A DNA stretch of 64,000 nucleotides from Anisodus tanguticus (taxonomy: Eukaryota; Streptophyta; Magnoliopsida; Solanales; Solanaceae): the NCBI GenBank assembly GCA_034509755.1, contig CM067539.1, forward strand, positions 26,622,501 through 26,686,500, read 5' to 3'. Numbering within the stretch: the stretch's first letter is position 1; every line of letters starts with the position of its first letter. Below are positions 48,247 through 58,743 of this stretch, piece after piece. The notes under the pieces are model-generated. The model saw nothing but the letters and a program-made list of their open reading frames with translations, was not told the DNA's origin and did no database searches. The position numbers and the translations under genes are program-made.

Positions 48247-48304
48247 CAGACTTGGGGAAATTGAGTTATTTTTTTAGGATATCAGTTACTAGATCTGCAG
48301 ATTT

Positions 48305-49106
48305 TTGTGCCAGCGCAAGAATGTAGAAGAGGTAGTATACAAGGCTAAAATGGCGAACTGCAAGATAATATCCACTCCAATTGACTCTAACTCAAAGCTT
48401 AGTGCAGTTGATGGTAATCCAGTGGCGGATCCCACCCTTTACAGGAGTCTTGCAGGTGCGCTACAATATCTTACTTTCACCACGCCTGATATTGCTTATG
48501 TTGTTCAGCATGTGTGTTTATTTATGCATGCCCCTAGGGAACCTCATTTTACTGCCCTTAACCGTATCATTCGATACGTTAAGGGCACACTTGATTATGG
48601 ATTGCATCTATATCCCTCAGCACCGATCATGTTGTTATCATATACGGATGCTGATTGGGCAGGCTGTCCGGACACGCGACGCTCCACCTCCGGCTACTGT
48701 GTGTTCTTAGGGGATAATCTCATTTCTTGATCTGCCAAGCGAAAAGCCACAATATCCCGTTCGAGTGCAGAAGCAGAGTATAGAGGTGTTGCAAATGTTG
48801 TTGCTGAGATCTGGTGGCTCCGAAACCTTCTTTTGGAGCTTCAGTACCCCTTGCGTAAGGCGTCTTTGGTATACTGTGATAACATATCCGCCATATATTT
48901 ATCTCATAATCCGGTTCGGCATCAGCGAATCAAGCACATTGAGATGGATATACACTTTGTTCGTGAGAAGGTTGCTATCGGTCATGTTAAGGTGTTGCAT
49001 GTGTCTTCTTCGTATCAGTATGCAGATATCTTCACGAAAGGACTTCCTAGACAGTTATTCCTCGACTTCAAATTCAGTCTCAGCGTCCGACCTCCTCCCG
49101 CTCTAA
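48305..49106 (+). pseudogene. Copia RNase H (copy 2)
   Basis: Frame 48305-48730 has GALQYLTFTTPDIAY, YTDADWAGCPDTRRSTSGY and a TGA in place of the W of the ISW(S/C)AKR motif. Another frame continues with SSAEAEYRGVANVVAEI and then YCDNISAIYLSHNPV and HVSSSYQYADIFTKGL, the standard copia C-terminus. Confidence 0.88.
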
Positions 49107-49111
49107 GGGGG

Positions 49112-49279
49112 TGTATTAGCATATATTATTAAATATACTCCATATATTTTGTAATATTTAGTGTTTTATAATTATGATAGAAATAGGATCCCTATTGGAT
49201 TAAGATTCCACAATGTACACACTATATATATTTGTATTAATGAGAAAGACTCTCCAATGGAGATTAATACAATTCTACA
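49112..49279 (+). repeat. 3' LTR of copia family X, copy 2
   Basis: 168 bp from TGTATTAGCATATATTATTA to AATACAATTCTACA, preceded by the polypurine tract CTCTAAGGGGG. TG...CA ends are present. Confidence 0.88.
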
Positions 49280-50477
49280 CAAAGGAGAACGGGTGTGGCA
49301 CAACATATAGAAAGAGTTGTTCTTGAAATTCACGAGCAGACTCTATTTTCATATAGGATTCCTTATTACGACACATGGTGCTCTTCCCACTGATAGATCA
49401 GAGGGTCCACCAAGTATCGTGTTTGAATTATCATTTTATGATCTCACGTAAATAAAATTATGAGTCAATTTATGTATTATTTTATGCGGAGGAGAAAATA
49501 GAATTTCTAATAGAGAGATTAGTAATACATGAACTACTAAATCCTACGTAACTAATCCTTGCATAACTCTAACCATCAACCAAACGACCCCTTAAGGAAT
49601 AACTTAAACAGCAGCACCAAAATCTGATATTTTCTGCCCCCCTCCTCCCCCTTACGGCGTACCCGAAAAGATTGTTAATATGAAACCAAAACAAGGGAAA
49701 GAAAATGAAAGAAGCCCAAATATCTATGGGAGCAAGCATAAAAGGTGACAATGGGTGCCTACCCCTATCCAATCCAAACACTCAACGACTCTAGTTCTAT
49801 AAATAGCACGCAATTTCAACATAACCAGTTCTCAGAAAAATATTGTTCTGCTAGAGTTGAGTAGCAGAAATATTTTATTGTTCTGTCGCATCTTAGAAGT
49901 GAATTGGCATCTGCATATTAGTGAGGCCTAAAGTACTCGAAGAGTGATAACGCACACTTCAAAATAACATAAGTTCATCAAGCACATCCATGTTCCCCCA
50001 ACAACCTTACAAATGCGTATCTATTATCATATAGAACAGTACAGGTTGGAGTTCCAAATAGAAATCTCAAACAACAGACACAGGGTACACGTTTAGCATG
50101 GTCAACTTACAATATTGGGACTTGTTTAGTTGAACTGTTGAAGTATGTAGGTTCATTATTTGAGAACCTTCAGTACAACAAAAAGCAATACCGTAGCATA
50201 CACATGCTAACATCATTTACCTACAGAAGTGTGTTGCAGTAAGAAGACGAGAAAAAGTGTTACACCAACGTAAACGAGGTTTCTTCCAGGGCATAATATA
50301 GACTCCTAAAATGTCAAATCTTGTTAACTCGTGGTTGCTCAGTGTCCAGTTGGCTGATAATGAAAGAGAGGATCCTCATTAATAGTGAATTTGTTCAGCC
50401 ATGGATCAAGTGTGACAATCATAAGATAAATGGAAGAAGAAATTACCCTCATATATATATATGACAATTGGATGGTT
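49280..50477. other. Intergenic stretch and probable 3' UTR of the LNK2-like gene
   Basis: Nothing recognisable was seen between the copia LTR and about 50300. The bases from about 50300 to 50477, just beyond the minus-strand stop codon, should include the 3' UTR; its end cannot be fixed from sequence alone. Confidence 0.5.
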
Positions 50478-50826
50478 TCATGAGGCGACTTCAACCCCAG
50501 TAACACTACCATCTGCTCCTTCATTGTTTGACGCATTCTCAGAAGTCTCAATGCAGGGGCTACTTTTCATTATATCCACTTCATTATGAGAGGTAGAAGC
50601 TTTTGGTCCCTGGTAAGCTGTGGTTGGATTAGTTTCAGAATTCTGTAGTAAAAATCTGCTTGGCAAGCTCGGTGAACCAACAGCTTTTCTTTCACAATTG
50701 AGCACAGAAAACATTGATGACTTGGGAAATTCAGAAAGTTTTGATGGCAACTCCGATGGATTATGGAAGAGCAGATGAGCGACAGTGCGGTCAATTGGAT
50801 TTGTCTCTGTCTCTACATGGAGTGGT
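50478..50826 (-). CDS. LNK2: LNK2-like clock coactivator, last coding exon
   Basis: This exon encodes 116 codons including the TGA stop at 50478-50480. It opens in phase with the previous exon (AG|A gives Arg) after the acceptor TTGTCAG. Near the start it carries VETETNPIDRTVAHLLFH, a block highly conserved near the C-terminus of LNK2 proteins. The remaining tail (CERKAVGSPSLPS and an acidic Glu/Asn-rich end) is less conserved. The exon is separated from its partner by a 7.7-kb intron holding a retrotransposon. Confidence 0.88.
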
Positions 50827-51387
50827 CTGACAACTCATGGAAACAGAAAAAAATGATGAATATGCGCACAAAACTTGGGAAATGACTTTTGTTCCCATAA
50901 ATGAATATGAAAGAAGGAAATTAGTGCTGTAATTCACAGCTATCCACGACTCATAATTTAAGGTAAATTCAAAGCTTACATAAAGATGAGTAATCAAGAG
51001 TATGGGACACATTACAAAGCTGAGGTCAGTTCTATAATGCATGTAGCAGTAAGTTGTTGCTAGGATATAGCTCTAATTCACATTCTTGTTAAATCCATTC
51101 CCACGAAGATTAGTTCCTTATTGCATGGGCTCTTTTGGAAACTGATAACACATTAACATACTGAAGTTAATGAATAATTCTCCTGATTTCAATATAGAAC
51201 CTCTATTAAACAAGACCGCACTGACAAACATGAGAAAAGAAAATGGAAATTGGTAGGATCTTTGTTCCTATAAGTGGTGCATGCACGTGCCTTTGGCTAA
51301 CTACGAATTTGAGCTGAAATATTTAAATACGTTCAATTACAACTTTGGATAGATGCTGAGGAATCAACCTGATCTAGACAGGCTGCT

Positions 51388-51719
51388 TGTTGCACAATTA
51401 TAATGCAATCGAGTGAATTATAGAAATTAACAGACCTAGGAATCTAATCGAAAGCTCTGTTCCAGCAATTCAGGGATTAGGGTAATCCGAGAAGAAACCA
51501 AATTGGGGAAATTGTGTTAAGATAGAAGAGTAAAGTCGTATCATCATGAATGATCAATTCTACAGTTTCATGATATATATGGATCAAATCTGATTACATC
51601 AATTATACCTTGTAACTGACTAATGGATATCGTAACTAACTTTTGGAATTTAACTGCCTAACTAACTTCTTCCAATATGAACTGTATATCACACATAGAT
51701 GACCTATATACTTGCATCA
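51388..51719 (-). repeat. 3' LTR of the intronic gypsy element
   Basis: 332 bp. Compared with the other LTR, one terminal base is changed (TGTTGCA for TGATGCA). It has an extra stretch near 51455-51478 and lacks a short duplicated GGAACTAACTAACTGA segment and a CAGCCCAACTAACTTT segment. Confidence 0.92.
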
Positions 51720-51732
51720 ATACCCCCTACAG
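51720..51732 (-). other. Polypurine tract of the intronic gypsy element
   Basis: On the minus strand CTGTAGGGGGTAT lies directly before the 3' LTR start TGATGCAAG. It is the priming site for plus-strand DNA synthesis in the family. Confidence 0.75.
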
Positions 51733-51744
51733 AACTACAGACTT

Positions 51745-52289
51745 GTCCTCAAGTCTGAAATGAAGGAAACATATGCTTCAAATCAGATAAAAACTCCCAA
51801 GTAGCATCAGCTGCATTCAAATCAGCCCATTTGGAGTAGACTTTGGAGTATAGACTTTGGAGTAGGACAATAAGGACTAGATAGATGAAAAACAGGAGGA
51901 TGATTAATCTCATTAGGCAGTTCATGACACTTTTTCAGCTGACACATGAAAAGTGTGGTGAATCAACACATCAGCAGGCAATAGAAGCTTGTAAGCAACA
52001 GCTCCAACCCAAAGTACTTAGCAACCAACTTGTTGAAAGGCCTTACCGCAACAGAAATTTGTCTATAAGGCTGCAACTTAAGATAGACCTAATCACCAAC
52101 TTCAAAACTCCTGTCAGTTTTGTGTTTGTCAGTTAAATCCCTCATCCTTTGATGTGCTCTTTGAATATGAAACTTCAAAAGGGTAATAATTGCCTCTCTA
52201 GCAACCAAGGATATGTCAGCCATCTCACAAGAAGACTCACCAGCTAGATAAGGGAGGTGGATAGGTGGTTTCTATCCATACAAAATCTC
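51745..52289 (-). pseudogene. Gypsy integrase C-terminus and chromodomain-like tail
   Basis: Past a stop at about 52287 the minus strand reads, in changing frames, LPYLAGESSCEMADIS, DRSFEVGDWVYLKLQPYRQ and NKLVAKYFG, the GPY/F region of chromovirus integrases. Near 51770-51840 it gives KWADLNAADATWEFLSDL, a chromodomain-like WxxxxxxxATWE end. Frameshifts break the connection. Confidence 0.75.
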
Positions 52290-54203
52290 CTAAGGGGTGC
52301 ATCTAATAGCAGTATGGTAGGTGATATTGTACCACCATTCAGCTAGAGGTAGGAACTTAGACCAGTTCCCAGGGAAATCTGAGCAAAAACACCTCAAATA
52401 AGTCTCCAAAGTTCTATTTAGAACCTCAGTCTGACCATCAGGGGGATGATATGCAGTAGATCTATGCAATTGAACACCTTGTAGAGTAAATAACTCTTGC
52501 CAGAAAATACTTAGGAAAATAGGGTCCTTATCACTGGTAATAGTAGAAGGTAACCCTTGCAACTTAAAGACATTGTCCAAAAAATATTGTGCCACTGATT
52601 GAGCATTGTAGGGATGATGTAAGCACATAAAGTGGCCATACTTGCTCAACCTATCTACTACCATCAAGATGACATCTTTACCTCCAGATTTGGACAACCC
52701 TTCAATGAAATCCAAACAAATTTCAGTCCATACCCCTTCAGGAATAGGCAGTGGCTGGATCAATCCAGGATAAGCAGCAACATCATACTTGTGTCTTTGA
52801 CATACATCACACTTGTTAATAAAATCACTAATATCAGCTTGAAGAGACTTCCAATAAAAGAGGGACTGCAACCTTTTGATTGTAGCATCCATTCCAGAAT
52901 GACCTCCTTGAGTAGAAGTATGCCAAAACCCAATGATATTCTTCCTTAACTGAGGGTCATGTCCTACTACCAATCTACCCTTCCACCTCAACTGCCCATT
53001 GCACCATGTAAAGGACTTGAAAGGCTGAATCTGTAACCTTACAATCAAATCTTGTAAATCAGCATCTTTAGACCAAGAAGCTTTAATCTGCACATATAGT
53101 TCATCATAAGGACTGAGTAGTGACAAGGCTAAAAGTTCAGATTCAGGCTTTCTTGACAAAGCATCTGCAGCTTTATTCTCAGTGCCCTTATTATACTCAA
53201 TAGTGAAATAAAAAACCATGAGTTTGAAAATGCCAGCAACCTGGAAATCAGTGTGAATGTTTTGCTCCAATAAATGCTTCAAGGCCTTCTGATCTATCTT
53301 AACAATAAATGGTTTACCAAGCAAGTACTGAGACCACTTGGTAACAGCAAATATAAGTGCTAACAACTCCCTGTCATAAACAGACATAGCTTGATGTCTA
53401 GGTGTCAAGGATTTGCTTATGTAAGCAATTGGATGCCCTTTCTGCATTAAGACAGCACCAATGCCCTTGCCACTTGCATCAATCTCCACCAAAAATGTTT
53501 GAGAGTAGTCAGGCATAGCTAAGACTGGTGCAGAAATTAGTGCTTGCTTAAGCCTGTTAAAAGCTGTAGTAGCATCATCAGTCCAATGATATCCTTCCTT
53601 CTTAAAAAGATCATGTAATGGTCTACATATCACACCAAAACCTTGGATAAATCTTTTATAGTATCCAGCAAGACCCAAAAAACCTCTTAGCTGCTTGATA
53701 TTTGTAGGGACAGACCACTGCTCAACTGCTGAAATTTTCCTTGGATCAGTTGCAACTCCTTCCTGGCTAATGAAATGACCTAAGTATTCAACCTTCGGCA
53801 CCCCAAATGCACACTTAGACATTTTAGCATACAATTGAAACCTCTGCATTAGTTCAAGAACATCCTTAACATGCACAACATGATCCTCCATACATTTTCT
53901 GTAGATCAAAATATCATCAAAGAAAACTAGTACTGTTTTCCTTAATAGTGGCCTAAATACTGAGTTCATGAGGCTTTGAAATGATGATGGAGCATTGGTT
54001 AAGCCAAAAGGCATGACCAAACACTCATAGTGGCCTTCATGAGTTTTAAAGGTTGTTTTGTGAGTATCCCCTTCATACATTCTCAACTGGTGATAACCAG
54101 TTCTAAAATCAATCTTAGAGAACACCATTGCACCACCTAACTCATCCAGTAAGTCTTCAATCATAGGAATTGAGAATTTTTCCTTAATAGTTAACTGATT
54201 CAA
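52290..54203 (-). CDS. Gypsy pol: reverse transcriptase, RNase H, integrase (637-residue open frame)
   Basis: The frame starts inside RT, so its first Leu codon is not a true start. Order along the frame: RT (residues 1-160) with FSKIDFRTGYHQLRM and the active site VFFDDILIY at about 93-101; RNase H (about 225-350) with FLVEIDASGKGIGAVL and YDRELLAL; integrase (about 420-637) with a zinc-binding H..GGHSG...C..C region, LDFIEGL, TSDKDPIF and GQTEVLNRTLE, which carry the D, D and E catalytic residues. It copies and inserts the element via RNA. An upstream frameshift in an A-run near 54240 separates it from the RT N-terminus. Confidence 0.92.
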   Translation of the reverse strand: MNQLTIKEKFSIPMIEDLLDELGGAMVFSKIDFRTGYHQLRMYEGDTHKTTFKTHEGHYECLVMPFGLTNAPSSFQSLMNSVFRPLLRKTVLVFFDDILIYRKCMEDHVVHVKDVLELMQRFQLYAKMSKCAFGVPKVEYLGHFISQEGVATDPRKISAVEQWSVPTNIKQLRGFLGLAGYYKRFIQGFGVICRPLHDLFKKEGYHWTDDATTAFNRLKQALISAPVLAMPDYSQTFLVEIDASGKGIGAVLMQKGHPIAYISKSLTPRHQAMSVYDRELLALIFAVTKWSQYLLGKPFIVKIDQKALKHLLEQNIHTDFQVAGIFKLMVFYFTIEYNKGTENKAADALSRKPESELLALSLLSPYDELYVQIKASWSKDADLQDLIVRLQIQPFKSFTWCNGQLRWKGRLVVGHDPQLRKNIIGFWHTSTQGGHSGMDATIKRLQSLFYWKSLQADISDFINKCDVCQRHKYDVAAYPGLIQPLPIPEGVWTEICLDFIEGLSKSGGKDVILMVVDRLSKYGHFMCLHHPYNAQSVAQYFLDNVFKLQGLPSTITSDKDPIFLSIFWQELFTLQGVQLHRSTAYHPPDGQTEVLNRTLETYLRCFCSDFPGNWSKFLPLAEWWYNITYHTAIRCTP

Positions 54204-54652
54204 CTCCCTATATTCAATACATAGCCTCCAACTGCCATCTTTTTTTCCACCAACACTATTGGAAAAGCATATGGACTAGTACTGTGCGGTATAACTCCTT
54301 GATCTAGCATTTCTTGCATCAACTTCTCTATAATATCCTTTTTAACTCCAGGATATCTGTAGGGTCTTTTACTAACAGGGTTAGCAGATTCTATCAATGG
54401 AATTCTATGATCAAAAGTTCCTCTATGTGGGGGAAGACTTGTAGGTGGTTCAAATATACTTGCATAATGGTTAATCAAAGCTGACAGTGCAAGTGGAATA
54501 GGATCACCTTGGGTTGCTTGGATGTTATGACAATATACTTCCTCTAGTTTTCCAGTAGTCAAAGTCATCATAAAGAACTGAGATTCACCTCCCTCTATTC
54601 TATTCACATACCTTGCCTTGGTTGACTTCAATTGATTACTTGCTCCCCTCAA
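54200..54652 (-). pseudogene. Gypsy RT N-terminal region, out of frame
   Basis: 150 residues, including PTSLPPHRGTFDHRIPLIE, RPYRYPGVKKDIIEKLM and IPHSTSPYAFPIVLVEKK. This is the conserved beginning of gypsy RT (PP.R..DH.I.L and S.SP.ASP-type). The break to the long pol frame occurs in the A-run after VEKK. Confidence 0.88.
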
Positions 54653-54729
54653 TACATGTTCATGCCCTGATATTTGAATTCTATAGTCCTGTTCTGGAAG
54701 TCAAACAGGATCCTTCCCAAAGTGTTTAA

Positions 54730-54984
54730 TCATTGAACACCCAAAACAATGTCAACATTGCCCAAGGGTAACAACAAAAAATCAGAACTGAATATAGTAC
54801 CTTGCAACAGCCATTGAAGATTTCTACAGACTGAAGCAATTTGTACCTTCCTACCATCTGCAACACTGACTGATTGTGCTGTAATGTTACTAGCTTGACA
54901 TCCCAACTTCTTTACCACCACCTGATCAATGAAATTGTGTGTGCTACCAGTGTCTATTAGCACCTGTAATGGCCATTTTTTCAT
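54730..54984 (-). pseudogene. Gypsy aspartic protease
   Basis: VLIDTGSTHNFID carries the DTG active site, followed by VVVKKLG, VSVADGRKV and LLPLGNVDIVLGV, the usual retropepsin order in Ty3/gypsy. A stop after GVQ ends the frame before the short linker to RT. Confidence 0.88.
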
Positions 54985-55524
54985 GGTAATCAGTCACTCT
55001 AATAGTTTGATATCCAGTGACACCAGTAAAAGCCTGCATAGAAATTGTCATAAACTCATCTACTTCTTCAATGCTTTCAGTCATTGATTCTTCTTCTTCT
55101 AAAATTGCTTCTTCCTCCTTTACATCCACCAAAAATAGTTGTTTATTTGAGTTGCACTTATGACCAGGTACATATTTTTCATCACAGAAAAACAAAGGCC
55201 TTTAGCTCTTTAATCATCCATTTTTGCAGAAGTGAGCCTTCTTCCTGGAAGTCTATTGGTTCTAGCAGGTTGGTTATCAAAAGATTTCTTGGAAAAAGTA
55301 TTTGGTGGTGTTGTTTTTGGGAAGTTTTGTGGTTTATAGTGACTTGGAGTGGGTAGAAGGCCAGTTTGGACTGATTTAGGTACAGGTTTCAGACCCCAAG
55401 TTTTGTCCTGTGCTGCAAACACCTCCTCTTGCAACCTTGCAATCTTATAAGCTTGCATCAAGGTTCTTGGGCCTTGTACCTTTACTGCTTTATTCAACTC
55501 AGTTTCAAACCACCCAAGAAGCAA
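54944..55524 (-). pseudogene. Gypsy gag C-terminal region with zinc knuckle (two frames)
   Basis: Frame 55210-55524 starts LLGWFETELNKAVKVQGP and is basic later. Frame 54944-55195 starts FFCDEKYVPGHKC, the C..C....H..C knuckle of chromovirus Gag, then an acidic stretch (DVKEEEAILEEEE). A stop at about 55200 separates them. Confidence 0.82.
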
Positions 55525-55604
55525 CTGATAGTATTCTCATTAGACAAATTCACACCTGTCAACAACAGTCTATCAAATTTAGCTTGGTGACTCACACTAC
55601 CAGT

Positions 55605-56258
55605 TTATACGAAATTCTTCAATGCCTCCATATGATCCTCAAACTCCTCTCCAAATCTCTCATTCAAAGCTAAAACATACTCAGTCCAAGTGGGGTCTTG
55701 AACTGAATTTCTAGCCTTAATATATGATCTATGCCAAGCAATTGCCTCTCCTTCTAAATGAATTGAAGTTACCTTGACTCTTTGATCAAAAGAAACCTCA
55801 TCCATAGCAAAAAACTGATCCACCTTATATAACCAAGTCTTCAAATCATGCCCAGAAAATTTGGGAAATTCTAACCCCGAATACCTAGTAAAGAAATTAC
55901 CCATATGTGCTTGATTCCCATGGTTGTCCCTTGCTCGTAATTCAGGTATAACTTCAACAGAACAATTTCGATCTCCTGATGAAGATTCCGCCCTAGGAAC
56001 TTCATGTTCCCTTCCTTTTCCATGGAGATTGTTGATGGTGGTTCGCATTTTCATCTTTTTCTTGCCTTCCATCACATTACGTTCATTCATACTGCTCATT
56101 CCTTCCATTAACTTCTGTAATTGGGTCTGAATCTGGGAAAATTTATCACCCCAATCTTCTTCTTGTTCTTGACTGCGACTTCTAGTTACAATTTCGTTAT
56201 TCTTAGTCATGATTTTGATGCCGAGAATCGTGTTGCTCTGATACCAATTGATGCACAA
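55605..56258 (-). pseudogene. Gypsy gag N-terminal region
   Basis: A 217-residue frame, charged at first (RSRSQEQEEDWGDKFSQIQ), then GLEFPKFSGHDLKTWLYKV, QFFAMD and KVTSIHLEGEAIAWHRSY. F.G.....W......F is the capsid-like Gag signature of this group. The frame starts just inside the primer site. A frameshift near 55600 cuts it. Confidence 0.88.
56235..56246 (-). other. Primer-binding site of the intronic gypsy element
   Basis: The minus strand reads ATTGGTATCAGAGCAAC directly after the 5' LTR end GTGCATCA. TGGTATCAGAGC matches initiator Met-tRNA. Confidence 0.85.
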
Positions 56259-56592
56259 TTATAATGCAATCGAGTGAATTATAGAAATTAACAGGCCTAG
56301 GAATCTAATCGATTATGGTAATCCGAGAAGAAGCCAAATTGGGGAAATTGTGTTAGAGATAGAAGAGTAAAGTTGTATTATCATGAATGATCAATTCTAC
56401 ATTTTACATGGTATATATGGATCAAATCTGGAACTAACTAACTGAATTACATCAATTATACCTTGTAACTAACTAATGGATATCGTAACTAACTTTGGGA
56501 ACAGCCCAACTAACTTTTGGAATTTAACTGCCTAACTAACTTCTTCCATATGAACTGTATATCACACATATATGAGCTATATACTTGCATCA
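56249..56592 (-). repeat. 5' LTR of the intronic gypsy element
   Basis: 344 bp with a perfect 7-bp inverted terminal repeat TGATGCA/TGCATCA. It is adjacent to CTGCT on the outer side. Confidence 0.93.
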
Positions 56593-58512
56593 CTGCTCGT
56601 GGCTAAGAGCAATTTGACAAATGCGTTTACAAATTCTTGGAAGAGAACTTTGTAAAGAAAAAGAATGCAGTCTTTCGCACATAATGCATCAAACAGAAGA
56701 ACTACAAAAGCAGAGATTAGGCAGATAATGCATCTTTGCAACAATTGTCAAATTATGAAGCTGTTTGATGAAACAAACATTTGTATTGCATCAAATTCAA
56801 CGATAAGTGGAAGTCATCAGTAGTCCCTTCATCTTTGCTACTTTAATTTGGTGGTACAAAGTCAATTAGATGTTACACTTTTCCATTTCTTATTCATAAC
56901 AAACTTAACTTCAGCTTTAATTTGAATATAGAATTATGTACTTCATATTACTTAGACGAGAGAATACTTTCTGAATATGAATAACGTAACTACTAAACTG
57001 GTCGTCTTTTTACACTTAAACAAGGACGAGCAAGGAAGCAGCGATGCACATGAATTTGATGCTTTAAATTAACCTTTACAAATAGTATAATATTTTTTAT
57101 TGAATTTTATTTTTGAAATTCAATTATAACATATATGTACACACAAAATTGACCTAACGTTTTGTTCCTATATTGTGCTCTGCTCTTGATAGCGTACTGA
57201 CACACTTTATGCCAGATTCTAAGTTAAGAAATCTGTAAAGACGTACTATGATAACCGATCACCATAAGTCATAACCAGCATAGAATATCAAGTATATCAG
57301 TACGATATCAAGAGCAGACCACGGTATTTTTTTTTACTGGAAATGAGTTGCAGTTCAATGACTTTAAGTAAGCTATGCAGCTTACTGGAGATGAACCACA
57401 GTTTAAAGATTTTAGCTATTGCTCTGGCAATACTATCCTGACTATTCATTTCTTCTAATTGCCAATTTGCTCCAATAGAGAGTTTTGCAGCACATTGACT
57501 CAACTTTGTTATTAGCAAATACAAGTTGTTTCACCGTATCAAACTTTCTTTTATTTGCAAATACAAGTCTGCTTCACCATGTTGATAATGAAAGAGTATC
57601 AAACAAGTTGGGACGAGGGAGTAGTTGTTATTCTTGTAAATAAAATATGCATTATATATAAATTTAAGCTAAGTGCTCACAAGCAAGTTAGATCAACACA
57701 CTGCAATTATCCATCTCTCTTAGTTTTATGAAAGGCCAAAATAAAAAAGAGATGCTCAGCTCTGTAGGGGTTCTAAACCTAGGGCGTAATTTGAAGCACA
57801 TGCTTTAATTCAGAAAGGCGAAAATCTAGAATTTTTTTTATATAATTCAAGAAAATTAACTATAAACGCCACAAACAAAAATATATGGACAAAAGAATTG
57901 AAAAAAATATGATTATTGCTTCGTGCCTCCCTCTTCAAGACACAACCCATGGGAGATGAGATGCAAGCATAAGTGGCTTGGTGCTTGCACTGATGTGCTG
58001 GATAAGCGAGGGGAAGCCTCAGCTGATTTTGCACCTACATTCCGGGCGTAAGAGCACCTAAAACAAGCCTTTGACAAAAGAGGGTCCCCCCCCCACCCCA
58101 CCCCTCAGATCTCAATAAATTCAATACGAACTTGGGACTTAACACTATTGGTGTAAAAAGGGCAGCTGGTGCAATAAGCTCCCGCTATGATATTACTATA
58201 TTCTAAGGAAGATTGGCCTTTTAACATACCATTATTACAGATACCCCTTTAACAGACATATCTATGCACTCCTTTCCCGATGCAAGAGGCATGAAGGCTT
58301 GACAGTAAGAGAAAACTCCCAATCTCATGGCTTGGAACATATATGATTTCAATAGAGATTTTTGTGATGCAGGTCATATTATGAATGCTTTTTACATGCA
58401 GGCTCTTGTTTTTTTCAAAAAGAGAGCTACTGGAATGAGATTTGCTAGATTGCTTCCAGTGAACAAGAACCGTATTTCAGTTTTGAGATAGTATCAGTAC
58501 TTAGGTACAAAC

Positions 58513-58658
58513 CTGTTATTGGTGTTTATTTCTTCCTTGCTGACTTCTTTTCCGCCCTTCTTGGTGCTGCAACTATCATTGCCACATTGCCTCTGTGTAC
58601 TACTTTGAGCCAGTCGGAACAAGCTATCTCTGATACACAGTCTTATTCTGAGGTCCAA
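58513..58658 (-). CDS. LNK2: LNK2-like clock coactivator, exon with the LCIRDSLFRLAQS block
   Basis: The 146-nt exon encodes LDLRIRLCIRDSLFRLAQSS, the most conserved C-terminal block of the LNK family, which in Arabidopsis is part of the region that contacts MYB-like RVE/CCA1 clock proteins. The chosen acceptor is CTTTCAG|TTGGAC, giving an 85-bp intron. A CACAG acceptor 33 nt upstream is also in frame but would leave a 52-bp intron, short for plants. The donor is AACAG|GTTTGT. Confidence 0.9.
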
Positions 58659-58743
58659 CTGAAAGGAACCATCCATTTGGCCATTAAGTTTCTGTGAAGA
58701 AATAATACCATGAAACTTATTTGGTGGCAGTGCGAGGACGAAC

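Larger units (their letters stand above)
45656..49279 (+). mobile_element. Short-LTR copia element (family X), copy 2, 5'-truncated
   Basis: It starts inside the protease/pre-integrase region and runs through integrase, linker, RT and RNase H to a complete 3' LTR with polypurine tract (CTAAGGGGG). Gag, protease active site and 5' LTR are missing. Stops and frameshifts occur in each domain, so it is inactive. Confidence 0.9.
51388..56592 (-). mobile_element. Ty3/gypsy chromovirus-type LTR retrotransposon in the LNK2 intron
   Basis: The 5205-bp element is flanked by the perfect 5-bp duplication CTGCT (51383-51387 and 56593-56597). LTRs lie at 51388-51719 and 56249-56592, with TGATGCA...TGCATCA ends. 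The minus-strand order is 5' LTR, primer site, gag, protease, RT, RNase H, integrase, chromodomain-like tail, polypurine tract, 3' LTR. That is the Ty3/gypsy order. Gag-protease is broken, while RT to integrase is open for 637 residues. The LTRs differ by several indels, so the insertion is not very recent. Confidence 0.95.
50827..58512 (-). other. Last intron of the LNK2-like gene (7.7 kb) with an inserted gypsy element
   Basis: GT donor (minus AACAG|GTTTGT) and CAG acceptor (TTGTCAG|ACCAC). Without the 5.2-kb element and its duplication the intron would be about 2.5 kb. The segments 50827-51382 and 56598-58512 hold no recognisable gene; an A+T-rich stretch and a run of C near 58088 are the only oddities. 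Confidence 0.85.

Noticed and set aside
52632..52949. Plus-strand frames inside the gypsy pol region
   Set aside because: Shadows of the 637-residue minus-strand pol frame, which carries all RT, RNase H and integrase motifs.
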